Assembly (NCBI GenBank): GCA_963821495.1
Contig: CAWGEA010000003.1
Span: forward strand, 2,356,001 to 2,420,000
Origin: AC-32 sp963821495
GTDB taxonomy: Bacteria > Actinomycetota > Thermoleophilia > Gaiellales > Gaiellaceae
DNA length: 64,000 bases
Direction: 5' to 3'
The notes under the pieces were generated by a model, which did not search any database, had not been told where the DNA came from, and saw nothing but the letters and a program-made list of their open reading frames with translations. A program made the position numbers and the translations under genes. Below, one piece after another: positions 8,413-17,130 of this stretch; the stretch's first letter is position 1; every line of letters begins with the position of its first letter.

Positions 8413-9788
8413 CGGCCCCTGGGGGAAGCTCCCGGTTCCCCCAGACCCCTTCCCCCGGCCCGCCTTGCGGACGGGCCGCGTTGCGGCCGGCGCACGAAGT
8501 CGATCGAGACGGGCACGCCCTGGAGCTCGAAGCGGTCGCGGAGCTGGTTCTCGACCCAGTAGCCGTAGTCGCGCGTGATCAGGCCGGGATCGTTGACGAA
8601 GAAGCGGAAGCGAGGCGGGCGCGCCTGTACCTGCGTGCCGTAGAGCAGGTTCAGGCGGCGGTCGTTGCGCGCCGGCGGCTCGCGTGCCTCACGCAGTTCG
8701 CCGAGGAAGCGGTTCAGCTCGCCGGTGCCGATCCGCGCCGCGTGCTTCTCGTAGAGCTCCTCGATGCGGTCGAGCAGGCGCGAGATGCCGCGGCCGGTCT
8801 TGGCGCTCAGCGTGACCACCGGCGGGCGCTGGCGCAGGCGCGCGGCGATGCGCGGGCGCACGTCCTCGATCGCCGTCTCCGTGAGGTCCCACTTCGAGAG
8901 CACCACGATCGTCGAGCTCTGCGCCTTGCGCGCGATGTCGGCCACGGTCAGATCCTGGTCGACGAGGCCCTCGTGCGCGTCGACCAGCACGAGCGCGACG
9001 TCGGCCCGCTCGGCGGCTGCCAGCGCGCGCAGCTCCGAGTAGTACTCGATTCCCTGTCGCTGCTTGCGCTTGCGCCGAATGCCGGCCGTGTCGACGAGGA
9101 CGAAGGTGCGCTCACCGCGCTGCAGGACGGTGTCGATCGCGTCGCGCGTCGTGCCCGGCACCTCCGAGACGATCACCCGCTCCTCGCCGAGCAGCGCGTT
9201 CAGCAGGCTCGACTTGCCGACGTTCGGCCGGCCGAGGATCGCCACGCGGATCGCCTCCTCCCCCACTTCCTGCGGGCCGCTGCCCGGGAGCATCGAGACG
9301 ACCGCATCGAGCAGGTCGCCCGTGCCGTGTCCGTGCTGAGCCGAGAGCGGCACCGGGTCGCCGAGGCCGAGCCGGTGAAACTCGAGCGCGAACGCGTCCT
9401 GCCGCGGGTCGTCGATCTTGTTCGCGAGCAGGAGCACCGGCTTGCGGGCGCGGCGCAGGATCGCGGCCAGCTCCTCGTCCCCGGGCGTGACCCCCGCGCG
9501 CGCGTCGACCACGAACAGGATCAGGTCGGCCTCGGCAATCGCCGCCCGCGCCTGGTCGACGATCGAGCGCGTGATCGGGCTCGGGTCGGCTACGTCGACG
9601 CCGCCCGTGTCGATCAGCCGGAAGCGGCGGCCGTTCCAGTCGGCCACCACCTCCTTGCGGTCGCGCGTCACGCCCGGCGTCTCGTGCACGACGGCGTCCC
9701 GCGACTCGGTCAGTCGGTTGACGAGCGTCGACTTGCCGACGTTCGGGAAGCCGACCACGGCCACCGTCCCTGCGAGCTCGTCGGCCAC
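8409..9788 (-). CDS. der: GTPase Der, ribosome assembly factor
   Basis: Double-GTPase needed for 50S ribosomal subunit maturation. Its 459 residues hold two G domains (P-loops GFPNVGKST near residue 13 and GRPNVGKSS near residue 196, each with DTxG, NKxD or SKWD motifs) and a C-terminal KH-like domain. The last ~25 residues are a Gly/Arg-rich tail encoded by a cluster of inverted repeats (8419-8477), probably a lineage-specific extension. Confidence 0.96.
   Translation of the reverse strand: MADELAGTVAVVGFPNVGKSTLVNRLTESRDAVVHETPGVTRDRKEVVADWNGRRFRLIDTGGVDVADPSPITRSIVDQARAAIAEADLILFVVDARAGVTPGDEELAAILRRARKPVLLLANKIDDPRQDAFALEFHRLGLGDPVPLSAQHGHGTGDLLDAVVSMLPGSGPQEVGEEAIRVAILGRPNVGKSSLLNALLGEERVIVSEVPGTTRDAIDTVLQRGERTFVLVDTAGIRRKRKQRQGIEYYSELRALAAAERADVALVLVDAHEGLVDQDLTVADIARKAQSSTIVVLSKWDLTETAIEDVRPRIAARLRQRPPVVTLSAKTGRGISRLLDRIEELYEKHAARIGTGELNRFLGELREAREPPARNDRRLNLLYGTQVQARPPRFRFFVNDPGLITRDYGYWVENQLRDRFELQGVPVSIDFVRRPQRGPSARRAGGRGLGEPGASPRGR
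8419..8477. repeat. Inverted-repeat cluster in the 3' end of der
   Basis: CTGGGGGAA at 8419-8427 and TTCCCCCAG at 8436-8444 form a perfect 9-bp dyad. GGCCCG at 8457-8462 pairs with CGGGCC at 8472-8477. The cluster encodes the non-conserved Der tail. A similar GC-rich palindrome group sits in a sigma-factor linker at 28949-29036. Confidence 0.55.
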
Positions 9789-9792
9789 GGGC

Positions 9793-10425
9793 TCACGCCG
9801 GCTGGCGCGCGCGTACCAGCTCTTCGATCTGGGCGACCACGTCCTCGACGTCCAGGTCTGTCGTGTCGATCAGGGTCGCGTCCTCGGCGGGCTGCATGCG
9901 CGCGGCGTCGCTCTCGTCGCGCATGCGCAGGTCGGTGGCGAGCACGTCGGCGCCGATCTCCGGCCGCTCGGCGAGGCGGCGGCCGGCGCGCACGGCCCGG
10001 TCGGCGTTGAGGTAGATCTTCACCGTGGCCTGCGGGGCGACCACCGTGCCGATGTCACGCCCCTCGATCACGACGTTCCCCTCGTCGGCGAGCTCGCGCT
10101 GGCGCTCGCGCATCACCTCCCGCACGGCATGGTGGCGCGCGACCACCGGGACCAGGCTGTCGATCTCGGCCCTGCGGATCGAAGCGGTGACGTCGGTATC
10201 GGCGATCGCGACGCGGCCGCGCTCGTCGAAGCTGACCGGGTTGTCGGCGGCGAGCTCGCCGAGCTGCTCGCCGCTCGCCAGCGGGATGCCTCGCTGGCGC
10301 GCGAGCCACGTGAGCGCCCGGTACATCGCCCCGGTGTCGAGATAGCGGAAGCCCAGCCGCTCGGCGAGACGCCGGGCGACCGTGCTCTTGCCGGCCCCCG
10401 CCGGCCCGTCGATGGCGACGATCAT
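9793..10425 (-). CDS. cmk: Cytidylate kinase
   Basis: Phosphorylates CMP and dCMP. The 210 residues start with the P-loop IDGPAGAGKST and continue with LDTGAMYRA, the CMP-binding RRAEID region and EGRDIGTVV, all standard for Cmk. The ATG at 10425 overlaps the aroA stop (ATGA). It lies 4 bp before der. Confidence 0.96.
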   Translation of the reverse strand: MIVAIDGPAGAGKSTVARRLAERLGFRYLDTGAMYRALTWLARQRGIPLASGEQLGELAADNPVSFDERGRVAIADTDVTASIRRAEIDSLVPVVARHHAVREVMRERQRELADEGNVVIEGRDIGTVVAPQATVKIYLNADRAVRAGRRLAERPEIGADVLATDLRMRDESDAARMQPAEDATLIDTTDLDVEDVVAQIEELVRARQPA

Positions 10426-11702
10426 CGTTGTGTGACCGAGTCGAGCAGCTCGAAGAACCCCGGGAAGCTTACAGCGACCGCCTCCGGGTCTCCGAGCTGC
10501 ACCCCGTCGCGCGAGACGAGCCCGGCGACCGCACCGAGCATCGCGATCCGGTGGTCTCCGTGAGGGGCCATTCCCCCACCCCTGGGGCGGGACGGCACGC
10601 CTCTTGCCACGAGGCCGTCGTCGCGCGCGGCGACGTGCAAGCCGAGCGCGCGGAGCGACGTCGTCACGGTCTCGATGCGGTCCGTCTCCTTCACGCGCAG
10701 CTCTTGCGCGCCCTCGACCCGGCTCTCGCCGCGCGCACACGCGGCCGCGAGGGCGAACAGCGGCAGCTCGTCGACGAGCAGCGGCACCTCGCCCGCGGTG
10801 ACGGTCGTCGCGACGAGCTCCGCGGAGCGGATCTCCAGGTCGCCGACCGGCTCCCCGCCACTGCGGTGGCGGTGGAAGACCGTCACGCGCCCGCCCATGC
10901 GCGCGAGGACGTCGAGCAGCCCGGTGCGGCGCGGGTTGAGGCCGACGTCGTGGATCGTCAGCTCCGAACCCGGCAGCAGGGTCGCGGCGACGACGAACGG
11001 CGCCGCAGCCGAGAAGTCGCCCGGCACCACGACTTCGCCGAGGGAGAGGCGCTCGGGCGGACCGAGGGAGATGCGGCGTTGCTGCCTCGTCACGCGCACG
11101 CCCGCGGCCTGCAGCATCAGCTCCGTGTGGTCGCGCGTCGGCAGCGGCTCCACGACCGTCGTCCGCCCGTGCGCGTAGAGCCCGGCGAGCAGGACGCACG
11201 ACTTCACCTGCGCGCTCGCGACCGGCAGCTCGTAGCGGATTGCGTGCAGCTCGCCGCCCTCGATCGTGACCGGCGGGGTGCCGTCGGCCGTCTCGACGCG
11301 CGCGCCCATCTGCTCGAGCGGCTCCGCGATCCGCTCCATCGGCCGGCCGCGCAGCGAGTCGTCGCCGGTCAGCTCGAACCTGCCCTGCTGTCCGGCGAGG
11401 ATTCCCGCGAGCAGCCGCAGCGTCGTGCCGGAGTTGCCGCAGTCGACCGCCGTATCGGGCTCGCGAAGGCCGCGCAGGCCCACGCCCTCGACCCGCAGCG
11501 CGTCGACGTCGTCCTCGTGCACCTTCGCCCCCAGGGCGCGCACGGCCACGATCGTCGCCTCGGTGTCCTGGGAGCGGCCGAAGCCGCGGACGCTCGTCTC
11601 ACCCTCGGCGATCGCGCCGAGCAGGACGGCGCGGTGCGAGATCGACTTGTCGCCCGGGACCGCGATGTGGCCGCGTAACGCGGTCGCAGGCTCGATCTTC
11701 AC
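10422..11702 (-). CDS. aroA: 3-phosphoshikimate 1-carboxyvinyltransferase (EPSP synthase)
   Basis: Sixth step of the shikimate pathway: joins phosphoenolpyruvate to shikimate 3-phosphate. In 426 residues the motifs PGDKSISHRA near residue 17, CGNSGTTLRL, and the C-terminal VKETDRI and HGDHRIAM are intact. A short Pro/Gly-rich insertion (SRPRGGGMAP) precedes the last motif. It overlaps tyrA by 4 bp upstream and cmk downstream. Confidence 0.96.
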   Translation of the reverse strand: MKIEPATALRGHIAVPGDKSISHRAVLLGAIAEGETSVRGFGRSQDTEATIVAVRALGAKVHEDDVDALRVEGVGLRGLREPDTAVDCGNSGTTLRLLAGILAGQQGRFELTGDDSLRGRPMERIAEPLEQMGARVETADGTPPVTIEGGELHAIRYELPVASAQVKSCVLLAGLYAHGRTTVVEPLPTRDHTELMLQAAGVRVTRQQRRISLGPPERLSLGEVVVPGDFSAAAPFVVAATLLPGSELTIHDVGLNPRRTGLLDVLARMGGRVTVFHRHRSGGEPVGDLEIRSAELVATTVTAGEVPLLVDELPLFALAAACARGESRVEGAQELRVKETDRIETVTTSLRALGLHVAARDDGLVARGVPSRPRGGGMAPHGDHRIAMLGAVAGLVSRDGVQLGDPEAVAVSFPGFFELLDSVTQR

Positions 11703-12802
11703 GGCCCGAGCACCGGCGAGACGAGGACGCCGTAGCCCTGGGACTCCAGCAGCGCCGCGGCGCGCTCGGCCTCGCCCTGGCCGGTGACGAGCAGCATCAG
11801 CGTGCCGCCGCGCTCGGGCGAGACGTGGTGGAGCTCGAAGTCCTCGATGTTGATCCGCTCCGCCCCGAGCGCCTGCGTGATCGCGGCGAGCACGCCCGGC
11901 CGGTCGGGGACGTGGACGCGTAGCTGGTGCAGCTCGCCGGGGTCGGGATAGACATCCGCGAGCATCCGGCGCCGGTTGCCTGCCGCCTCGCCGATCCAGC
12001 GCGCGAGGAACCCTGCGTCGCCGGCCTCGAGCGCGGCCTCGAGCTGCTCGATGCGGCGCCGGTGCTCGGCGAGCGACTCGCGCAACGGTGCCGAGTTCTC
12101 GACGAAGATGTCGACCCAGATGCGCGGGTTCGCGCCCGCCACGCGCGTCATGTCGCGCAGCGACCCGCCCGCCGCGGCGAGCGGCTCGTGTCCCTCGACG
12201 CGCGTGGCGCCGGCCTGGTTCAGGAGCAGGTTCGCGAGCGCGTGCGGAAGGTGGCTCGTGAGCGCAACGAGGCGGTCGTGCGCGTCGGGATCGACCGCGA
12301 CGGGCGTTGCGCCAAGCGCCGAGACGAAGCCGTGGACGAGACGGTGCCGCGCCGGATCCGTCTCCGTCAGCGGGGTCAGGAACCAGGTGGCGCCCTCGAA
12401 CAGCTCTGCATTGGCATGCTCTGCACCGCGCGCCTCGGAGCCGCAGACCGGGTGCCCGCCGACGAAGCGGGCCGAGCCGCGGGCGGTGGCGCAGACGCCG
12501 ACCTTGGTCGAGCCGACGTCGGTGACCGTCGTCTCGTCGGCGGTTGCGGCGAGCACCGAGCGCACCTGGGGGGCGAGTTGCGCGACCGGCGCGGCGACCA
12601 CCGCGAGCTCGGCGCCTGCGACGGCGGCCTCGAGCGACGCCGCGGGCTCGTCGACGGCCCCGCGCGCTACCGCCGCGTCGAGCGCTGCGGCGTCGACGTC
12701 GAAGCCGGAGACCCGGCCGGCAACGCCGGCGCGCTTCGCGGCGAGCGCGACCGAAGCCCCGATCAGGCCCGTGCCGACGATCGCGAGGCGGCGCAGCTCC
12801 AT
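11699..12802 (-). CDS. tyrA: Prephenate dehydrogenase with ACT domain
   Basis: Oxidises prephenate to 4-hydroxyphenylpyruvate in tyrosine synthesis. 367 residues: Rossmann motif IVGTGLIGAS at residues 8-17, the GGHPVCGSE segment, the catalytic helix LTSHLPHALA, and a C-terminal ACT domain (LHQLRVHVPDRPGVLAAI) for amino-acid feedback control. It is the first gene of the operon; TAGCCT lies 7 nt before the ATG. Confidence 0.93.
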   Translation of the reverse strand: MELRRLAIVGTGLIGASVALAAKRAGVAGRVSGFDVDAAALDAAVARGAVDEPAASLEAAVAGAELAVVAAPVAQLAPQVRSVLAATADETTVTDVGSTKVGVCATARGSARFVGGHPVCGSEARGAEHANAELFEGATWFLTPLTETDPARHRLVHGFVSALGATPVAVDPDAHDRLVALTSHLPHALANLLLNQAGATRVEGHEPLAAAGGSLRDMTRVAGANPRIWVDIFVENSAPLRESLAEHRRRIEQLEAALEAGDAGFLARWIGEAAGNRRRMLADVYPDPGELHQLRVHVPDRPGVLAAITQALGAERINIEDFELHHVSPERGGTLMLLVTGQGEAERAAALLESQGYGVLVSPVLGP

Positions 12803-12983
12803 CGGCCCCAGGCTAACCGCGCCAGGCGAGCGCGGACAGCACCCTGCAGGCGGGTCCCATCCCTAACCCCCACCCACCCGGGGATCGCTCACGCTAGCGG
12901 CAGAGATGTGACGTGTCTGTCACGCGCGTGTGGCGGAGGTGTGCTTCTCCGTCCACAGCGCGCGGGCCGCGGGCCCGAGCGCC
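12803..12983. promoter_or_regulatory. tyrA operon promoter region
   Basis: 181 bp without a gene. TAGCCT at 12810-12815 (minus strand) is 7 nt from the tyrA ATG and gives a leaderless transcript. Further upstream an inverted repeat GTGAC, six bases, GTCAC occupies 12908-12923 and may be a regulator site. The sequence also forms the downstream flank of the DAHP synthase gene; I saw no convincing terminator. Confidence 0.45.
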
Positions 12984-14024
12984 TCAGCCGATCTGCTTGC
13001 CGAGCAGCTCCGCGACCTCCCGCACCTGGCGGGCGAACTCGCCGAACTCCGCGGTCGGGATCTGCTGTGGCCCGTCGCACAGCGCCTCCTCCGGCGAGGG
13101 GTGCGACTCGACGATGATCCCGTCCGCGCCCACGGCCGCGGCTGCACGCGCCAGCGGCAACACCAGGTCGCGCCGGCCAGCCGCGTGGGACGGGTCGACG
13201 ATCACCGGCAGGTGCGTCTCGTGCTTCAGCACCGCGACCGAGCCGAGATCGAGCGTGTAGCGCGTCGTGCGCTCGAAGGTCTTGATCCCGCGCTCGCAGA
13301 GGACGATCCGCTCGTTGCCCTCGCGCGCTACGTACTCCGCGGCCATCAGCAGCTCCTCGACCGACGCCGACGGCCCGCGCTTCAGCAGCACCGGCTTGTC
13401 CGCGCGGCCGACCTCGGCCAGGAGCATGAAGTTCTGCATGTTGCGCGCGCCGATCTGGATCACGTCGGCCGCATCGAGGACCGCCTCGACGTGCCGCGGG
13501 TCCATCAGCTCCGTCACGACCGGCAGTCCCGTCTCGTCGCGCGCTTCGCGCAGGATGGTCAGCGCGTCCTCGCCCAGCCCCTGGAAGGTGTACGGCGACG
13601 TCCGCGGCTTGAACGCGCCCCCTCGCAGCCACGTCGCGCCTGCCTCCGCGACGGCCCGGGCCGTCTCCAGCGTCTGCTCGCGGTACTCGACCGTGCACGG
13701 CCCCGCGATCAGGCCGAAGAACTCGTCCCCGATCCGGCGGCCGTCGACCTCGATCACCGTCGGGTCGGGCGAGACCTCGCGCGAGACGAGCTTGTACGGC
13801 TTCAGGATCGGCAGCACCTGCTCAACGCCCGGGTAGCCCTCGAGCGGCAGCGTCGCCAGCAGCTCGCGCTCGCCGATCGCGCCGATCACCGTCGACTCGC
13901 GCCCGTGCGTGACTCGCGCGTCCACGCCCGCCTCCTGCAGGCGCGCGAGCACGTGCTCGGTCTGGTCCGGCGTCGCGCCGGCGCCCATCACGATCAGCAG
14001 CTCGGGGGATCCGTTCGTCGCCAC
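12984..14024 (-). CDS. aroF: 3-deoxy-7-phosphoheptulonate (DAHP) synthase, type I with N-terminal regulatory domain
   Basis: First step of the shikimate pathway: condenses phosphoenolpyruvate and erythrose 4-phosphate. About 346 residues: an N-terminal ferredoxin-like ~85-residue domain as in Thermotoga-type enzymes, then the barrel with AGPCTVE, RGGAFKPRTSPYTFQG, QIGARNMQNF, LKRG and the metal-site DPSHAAG. I took the GTG at 14024 because TAGCCT lies 7 nt before it; an ATG at 14030 is the alternative. It sits next to tyrA-aroA and so belongs with aromatic amino-acid supply. Confidence 0.93.
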   Translation of the reverse strand: MATNGSPELLIVMGAGATPDQTEHVLARLQEAGVDARVTHGRESTVIGAIGERELLATLPLEGYPGVEQVLPILKPYKLVSREVSPDPTVIEVDGRRIGDEFFGLIAGPCTVEYREQTLETARAVAEAGATWLRGGAFKPRTSPYTFQGLGEDALTILREARDETGLPVVTELMDPRHVEAVLDAADVIQIGARNMQNFMLLAEVGRADKPVLLKRGPSASVEELLMAAEYVAREGNERIVLCERGIKTFERTTRYTLDLGSVAVLKHETHLPVIVDPSHAAGRRDLVLPLARAAAAVGADGIIVESHPSPEEALCDGPQQIPTAEFGEFARQVREVAELLGKQIG

Positions 14025-14102
14025 GGCCATGAGGCTACCGCCGTGTAAGTACCCACCGCGCCGCCGAAATGGGCGGCGCACGCAGTTGCGATACTGACCG
14101 CC
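14025..14102. promoter_or_regulatory. Divergent promoter region aroF / trpS
   Basis: On the minus strand TAGCCT stands at 14032-14037 before aroF. On the plus strand GATACT at 14090-14095 is 7 nt from the trpS ATG. Both transcripts look leaderless. No leader-peptide or T-box-like element was seen. Confidence 0.45.
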
Positions 14103-15086
14103 ATGCGCATCTTCTCCGGCATCCAGCCCACCGGCGCGAAGCACTTCGGCAACTACAGCGGGGGTTTCCGCCAGTACGTCGCCACCCAGGAGCGAGGCGA
14201 GGCCTTCTTCTGCATCGTCGACCTGCACTCGATCACGGTCGCCTACGACCCCGAGGAGTTTCGCGAGACGACGCTCGACCTGGCCGCGATGCTGTTCGCA
14301 ACCGGGCTCGATCCCGAGCGGTCGACCGTCTTCGCGCAGAGCCACGTCGCCGCTCACGCCGAAGCCGCTTGGCTGCTGTCGGCGGTCGCCACGTTCGGCG
14401 AGCTGCGCCGGATGACACAGTTCAAGGAGAAGAGCGAGAAGCAGGAATCGGTCACCGCCGGCCTCTTCACCTACCCGGTCCTGATGGCCGGCGACATCCT
14501 GCTCTACCAGGCGGACTCCGTGCCGATCGGCGACGACCAGCGCCAGCACCTCGAGCTCGCCCGCGACGTCGCCGAGCGCTTCAACGCGCGCTTCGGCGAG
14601 ACGTTCACGATCCCCGGAGGGATCTTTCCCGGCGTGGGGGCGCGGATCATGGACCTCCAGGAGCCGGAGACGAAGATGTCCACGACCGGCGGGACCGCTC
14701 AGGGCACCATCGGGATGCTCGACCCGCCCGACGCGATCCGCAAGAAGTTCAAGAGCGCGGTTACCGACTCGGGCACCGACGTGCGGCACGAGCCGGAGGG
14801 CAAGCCGGGCGTCTCCAATCTGATCGAGATCATGTCGGTCGCCACCGGTGACCCGATCGAGGCCGTGGAGACGCGCTACGACGGAGCCGGGTACGGCCGC
14901 TTCAAGGAGGACGTGGGCGAGGCCGTGGTCGCGCTCCTGCAGCCGATCGCGACTCGCTACGAGGAGCTGCGCTCCGATCCAGCCGAGCTCGAGCGGCTCC
15001 TCGCCCGCGGCGCCGAGAAGGCGCGTGAGGCCTCGGCGCCCACGCTCGAGCGCATGTACGAGCGCATGGGCTTCGTCCGGCCCTAG
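14103..15086 (+). CDS. trpS: Tryptophan--tRNA ligase
   Basis: Class I synthetase charging tRNA-Trp. 327 residues with the HIGH-equivalent TGAKHFGNY, the tryptophan and ATP pocket residues around YPVLMAGDILLYQAD and GDDQRQHLELARD, and the C-terminal AVTDSG and GVSNLI segments. The KMSKS loop reads KMSTT (near residue 196), keeping only the first lysine, a departure from the usual signature. A strong hairpin follows the gene. Confidence 0.95.
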   Translation: MRIFSGIQPTGAKHFGNYSGGFRQYVATQERGEAFFCIVDLHSITVAYDPEEFRETTLDLAAMLFATGLDPERSTVFAQSHVAAHAEAAWLLSAVATFGELRRMTQFKEKSEKQESVTAGLFTYPVLMAGDILLYQADSVPIGDDQRQHLELARDVAERFNARFGETFTIPGGIFPGVGARIMDLQEPETKMSTTGGTAQGTIGMLDPPDAIRKKFKSAVTDSGTDVRHEPEGKPGVSNLIEIMSVATGDPIEAVETRYDGAGYGRFKEDVGEAVVALLQPIATRYEELRSDPAELERLLARGAEKAREASAPTLERMYERMGFVRP

Positions 15087-15091
15087 AAGCA

Positions 15092-15119
15092 ACGCGGCCC
15101 CTCCGCAGAGGGGCCGCGT
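15092..15119. terminator. Hairpin between convergent trpS and phosphoesterase genes
   Basis: A 12-bp perfect stem (CGCGGCCCCTC at 15093-15103 with GAGGGGCCGCG at 15108-15118, plus a closing A-T pair) around a CGCA loop. There is no T-run, but the position between two convergent stops fits a bidirectional terminator. Confidence 0.65.
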
Positions 15120-15142
15120 ATACCAGTCCAGGTCTTCCGCGC

Positions 15143-16958
15143 CTAGTGGGCGTCGAAGACGTTCGCGAGGCTGTTCATCGCAGCGTCGCGCGAGCCGAGC
15201 GGAGCCAGCCCGTAGCGCTGCTCGATCGTCGACAGCACCGTGGTCGTGTCGTACTCGGTGTGGTCGACGACGGACGGCCCCTTCAGGTGCGGGCCGAGCA
15301 CCAGCGCCGGGATGCGCGTCCCCGGGCCCCACTGGTCGTGCGGGCCGTTGTCGTTGCCCTGGCCCGGCGGCGGGACGTGATCCCACTGGCCGCCGAACTC
15401 GTCGTAGGTGACGAGCACCAGCGTGTTCTCCTTGCACTTGCCGTTCTCGATCGCCTGCAGCAGGTCGACGAGGTGGTCGCTCCCGTCCGGCTCGCTCGCG
15501 TAGCCGGGGTGCTCGTTCTCCTCGCCGATCGGCTTGACGAAGCTGACGGGCTTCAGGTTGCAGTGGCTCGTCGAACCGTCGGCCGCCTGGATGAACTCCT
15601 GCTCGTCGCGCAGGTGCGCGGCGCGGTTCGCGAGCCCGGCCGGCGTCTGCGTCGAGAAGTTGGCGTAGTAGTTGAACGGCTGGTGGTGGTACTGGAACAG
15701 GTTGTCCGGGCACTCGGGCCAGTGCGAGACGCCCGGGTCGACGTTCGGGTCGGAGCAGCCGGTCGGCGTGGCCGCGGGGCCGGCGCCGTTCGTCCAGCCC
15801 GGGTCGCCGACGTTGCCGTTCGCGTTCGACCAGCCGCCCGAGTACCAGGCCCAGTCGACGCCCTTGCCGCTCAGGCGGTCGCCGATCGTCGGGTTCGTCT
15901 GGGCCGGCAGCTTGGCGCCGAAGAGGCCCGACGGCTGGAAGGCCGGCTGCTGGGTGTTGACGCTGAAGTCACCGCAGGCGAGCCAGGTGCGCGTCGTCGG
16001 CAGGCCGCACGACTGCGTCAGTACGCCGTTGTTCAGGCCCGCGTCGGGAGAGACGTACAGCGGGCCCATGCCCGGCGGCCGGCTCGAGGCCGGCGGCGAG
16101 CTGAGCGTCGGGCTGCCGTTCCGGTCGAGCACCGAGTGCGTCGCGTTCGCGGGGCAGCTGTTCGCCGCGTTGCAGACGGGCGACGCCGCCGCGATCAGCC
16201 ACTGGTGGTTCAGGTACGAGCCGCCGAACGCGGCCTGGAAGAAGTTGTCCAGGATGGCGTACTTCGGGTGTCCCGGCTGGTGCAGGTATTCGTACACGGG
16301 CAGCTTCGTGGTGTCGTAGGTGCCCATCACGAGCCCGCCCGCGTCGCTCTGCAGCGCGTAGCGGTTCTGCTGGCCGCCGTTCAGCTGGAACTGCTCCTCG
16401 TAGAAGCGGTGGACGATGTCGCGCGTGCAGCCGCCCGAGCGCGCACCCGGAACGGGCTGGCCGTTGGCCGGGTTGATTCCCTGCTTGCGCAGGCCGTTCG
16501 GGAAGTTGAACGCCGTCAGCACCGGCGGGCAGGTGACGTCCGTCGGCCGACAGGTAGTCGTCGATCGAGAAGGGCGCGTTCGCGAAGTGGCTCGGGAACG
16601 TGCCCCCGGTCGTGTTGTCGCAGGTGTCGCTCAGCGGCCCGGATGGGTTGGCCGCCGACTGCGCCTGCAGGTTCGCGTCGTCCTGGTAGAGGCACTCGTA
16701 CGGCGCGAACGAGCTCGGCCCGGTCTGCCCGAGCTGGGTCGTGTGCGCCGCATCGGCGTCGGAGAGGCCGCGAACGCCCTCCCAGCCGCCATACAGGTTG
16801 TCGAAGCTGTGGTTCTCCTCGTAGATGACCACGATGTGGTCGATCCCCTGCAGCTTGTTCGCGTCGCCGTTCCCCTGGGCGGCCGCTCCGCCGGAAAGGA
16901 CGAGCACCGCGATTGCCGCCGCAGACGCTACGACGAGCGCCGCTAGGCGCCGAAGCAT
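15143..16958 (-). pseudogene. Secreted phosphoesterase (PF04185-type) with a single-base frameshift
   Basis: Read across the frameshift it is a ~604-residue exported hydrolase of the phospholipase C / acid phosphatase family. The ATG at 16958 has a strong GAGGAGG site, then a signal peptide (LRRLAALVVASAAAIAVLVL), then the metal-site HIVVIYEENHSFDNLYG. The frame changes near 16541, where one extra base (GACGGACG on the minus strand) splits SAD from DVTCPPVLTAF. The second part, in the new frame, keeps GGCTRDIVHRFY and the metal-site DEFGGQWDHVPPP and ends at 15143. Either a sequencing indel or a recent pseudogene: both halves are otherwise intact. Confidence 0.82.
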
Positions 16959-17130
16959 GCAAAGACCTCCTCGGTTGGTGTTCTCTCCCCTCGTCTTCCA
17001 GCGGCACCTTCGCACCGGGTGCCGGCAACGTCAAAAAAGCCGCTCAGATCTGCGCCCTATTGCCTTCATTCGCAGCGAGGTATAGGTTCCTCGTCGGTTC
17101 TCGAGACAACCGGGGAGAGGAGTACCTGAA
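16959..17130. promoter_or_regulatory. Divergent promoter region of two secreted phosphohydrolases
   Basis: 172 bp. Two GGTTC units start 11 bp apart at 17085 and 17096, next to a TATAGG -10-like box. The 11-bp period recalls actinobacterial PHO-box direct repeats, but the units are incomplete, so phosphate control is only a guess. Both flanking genes have strong Shine-Dalgarno sites (GAGGAGG and GAGAGGAG), unlike the leaderless genes elsewhere. Confidence 0.25.

Noticed and set aside
12908..12923. GTGAC-N6-GTCAC as a CRP-type cAMP receptor site
   Set aside because: The CRP consensus TGTGA-N6-TCACA needs a 6-bp spacer between those half-sites; here TGTGA and TCAC are 8 bp apart. Kept only as an unexplained dyad.
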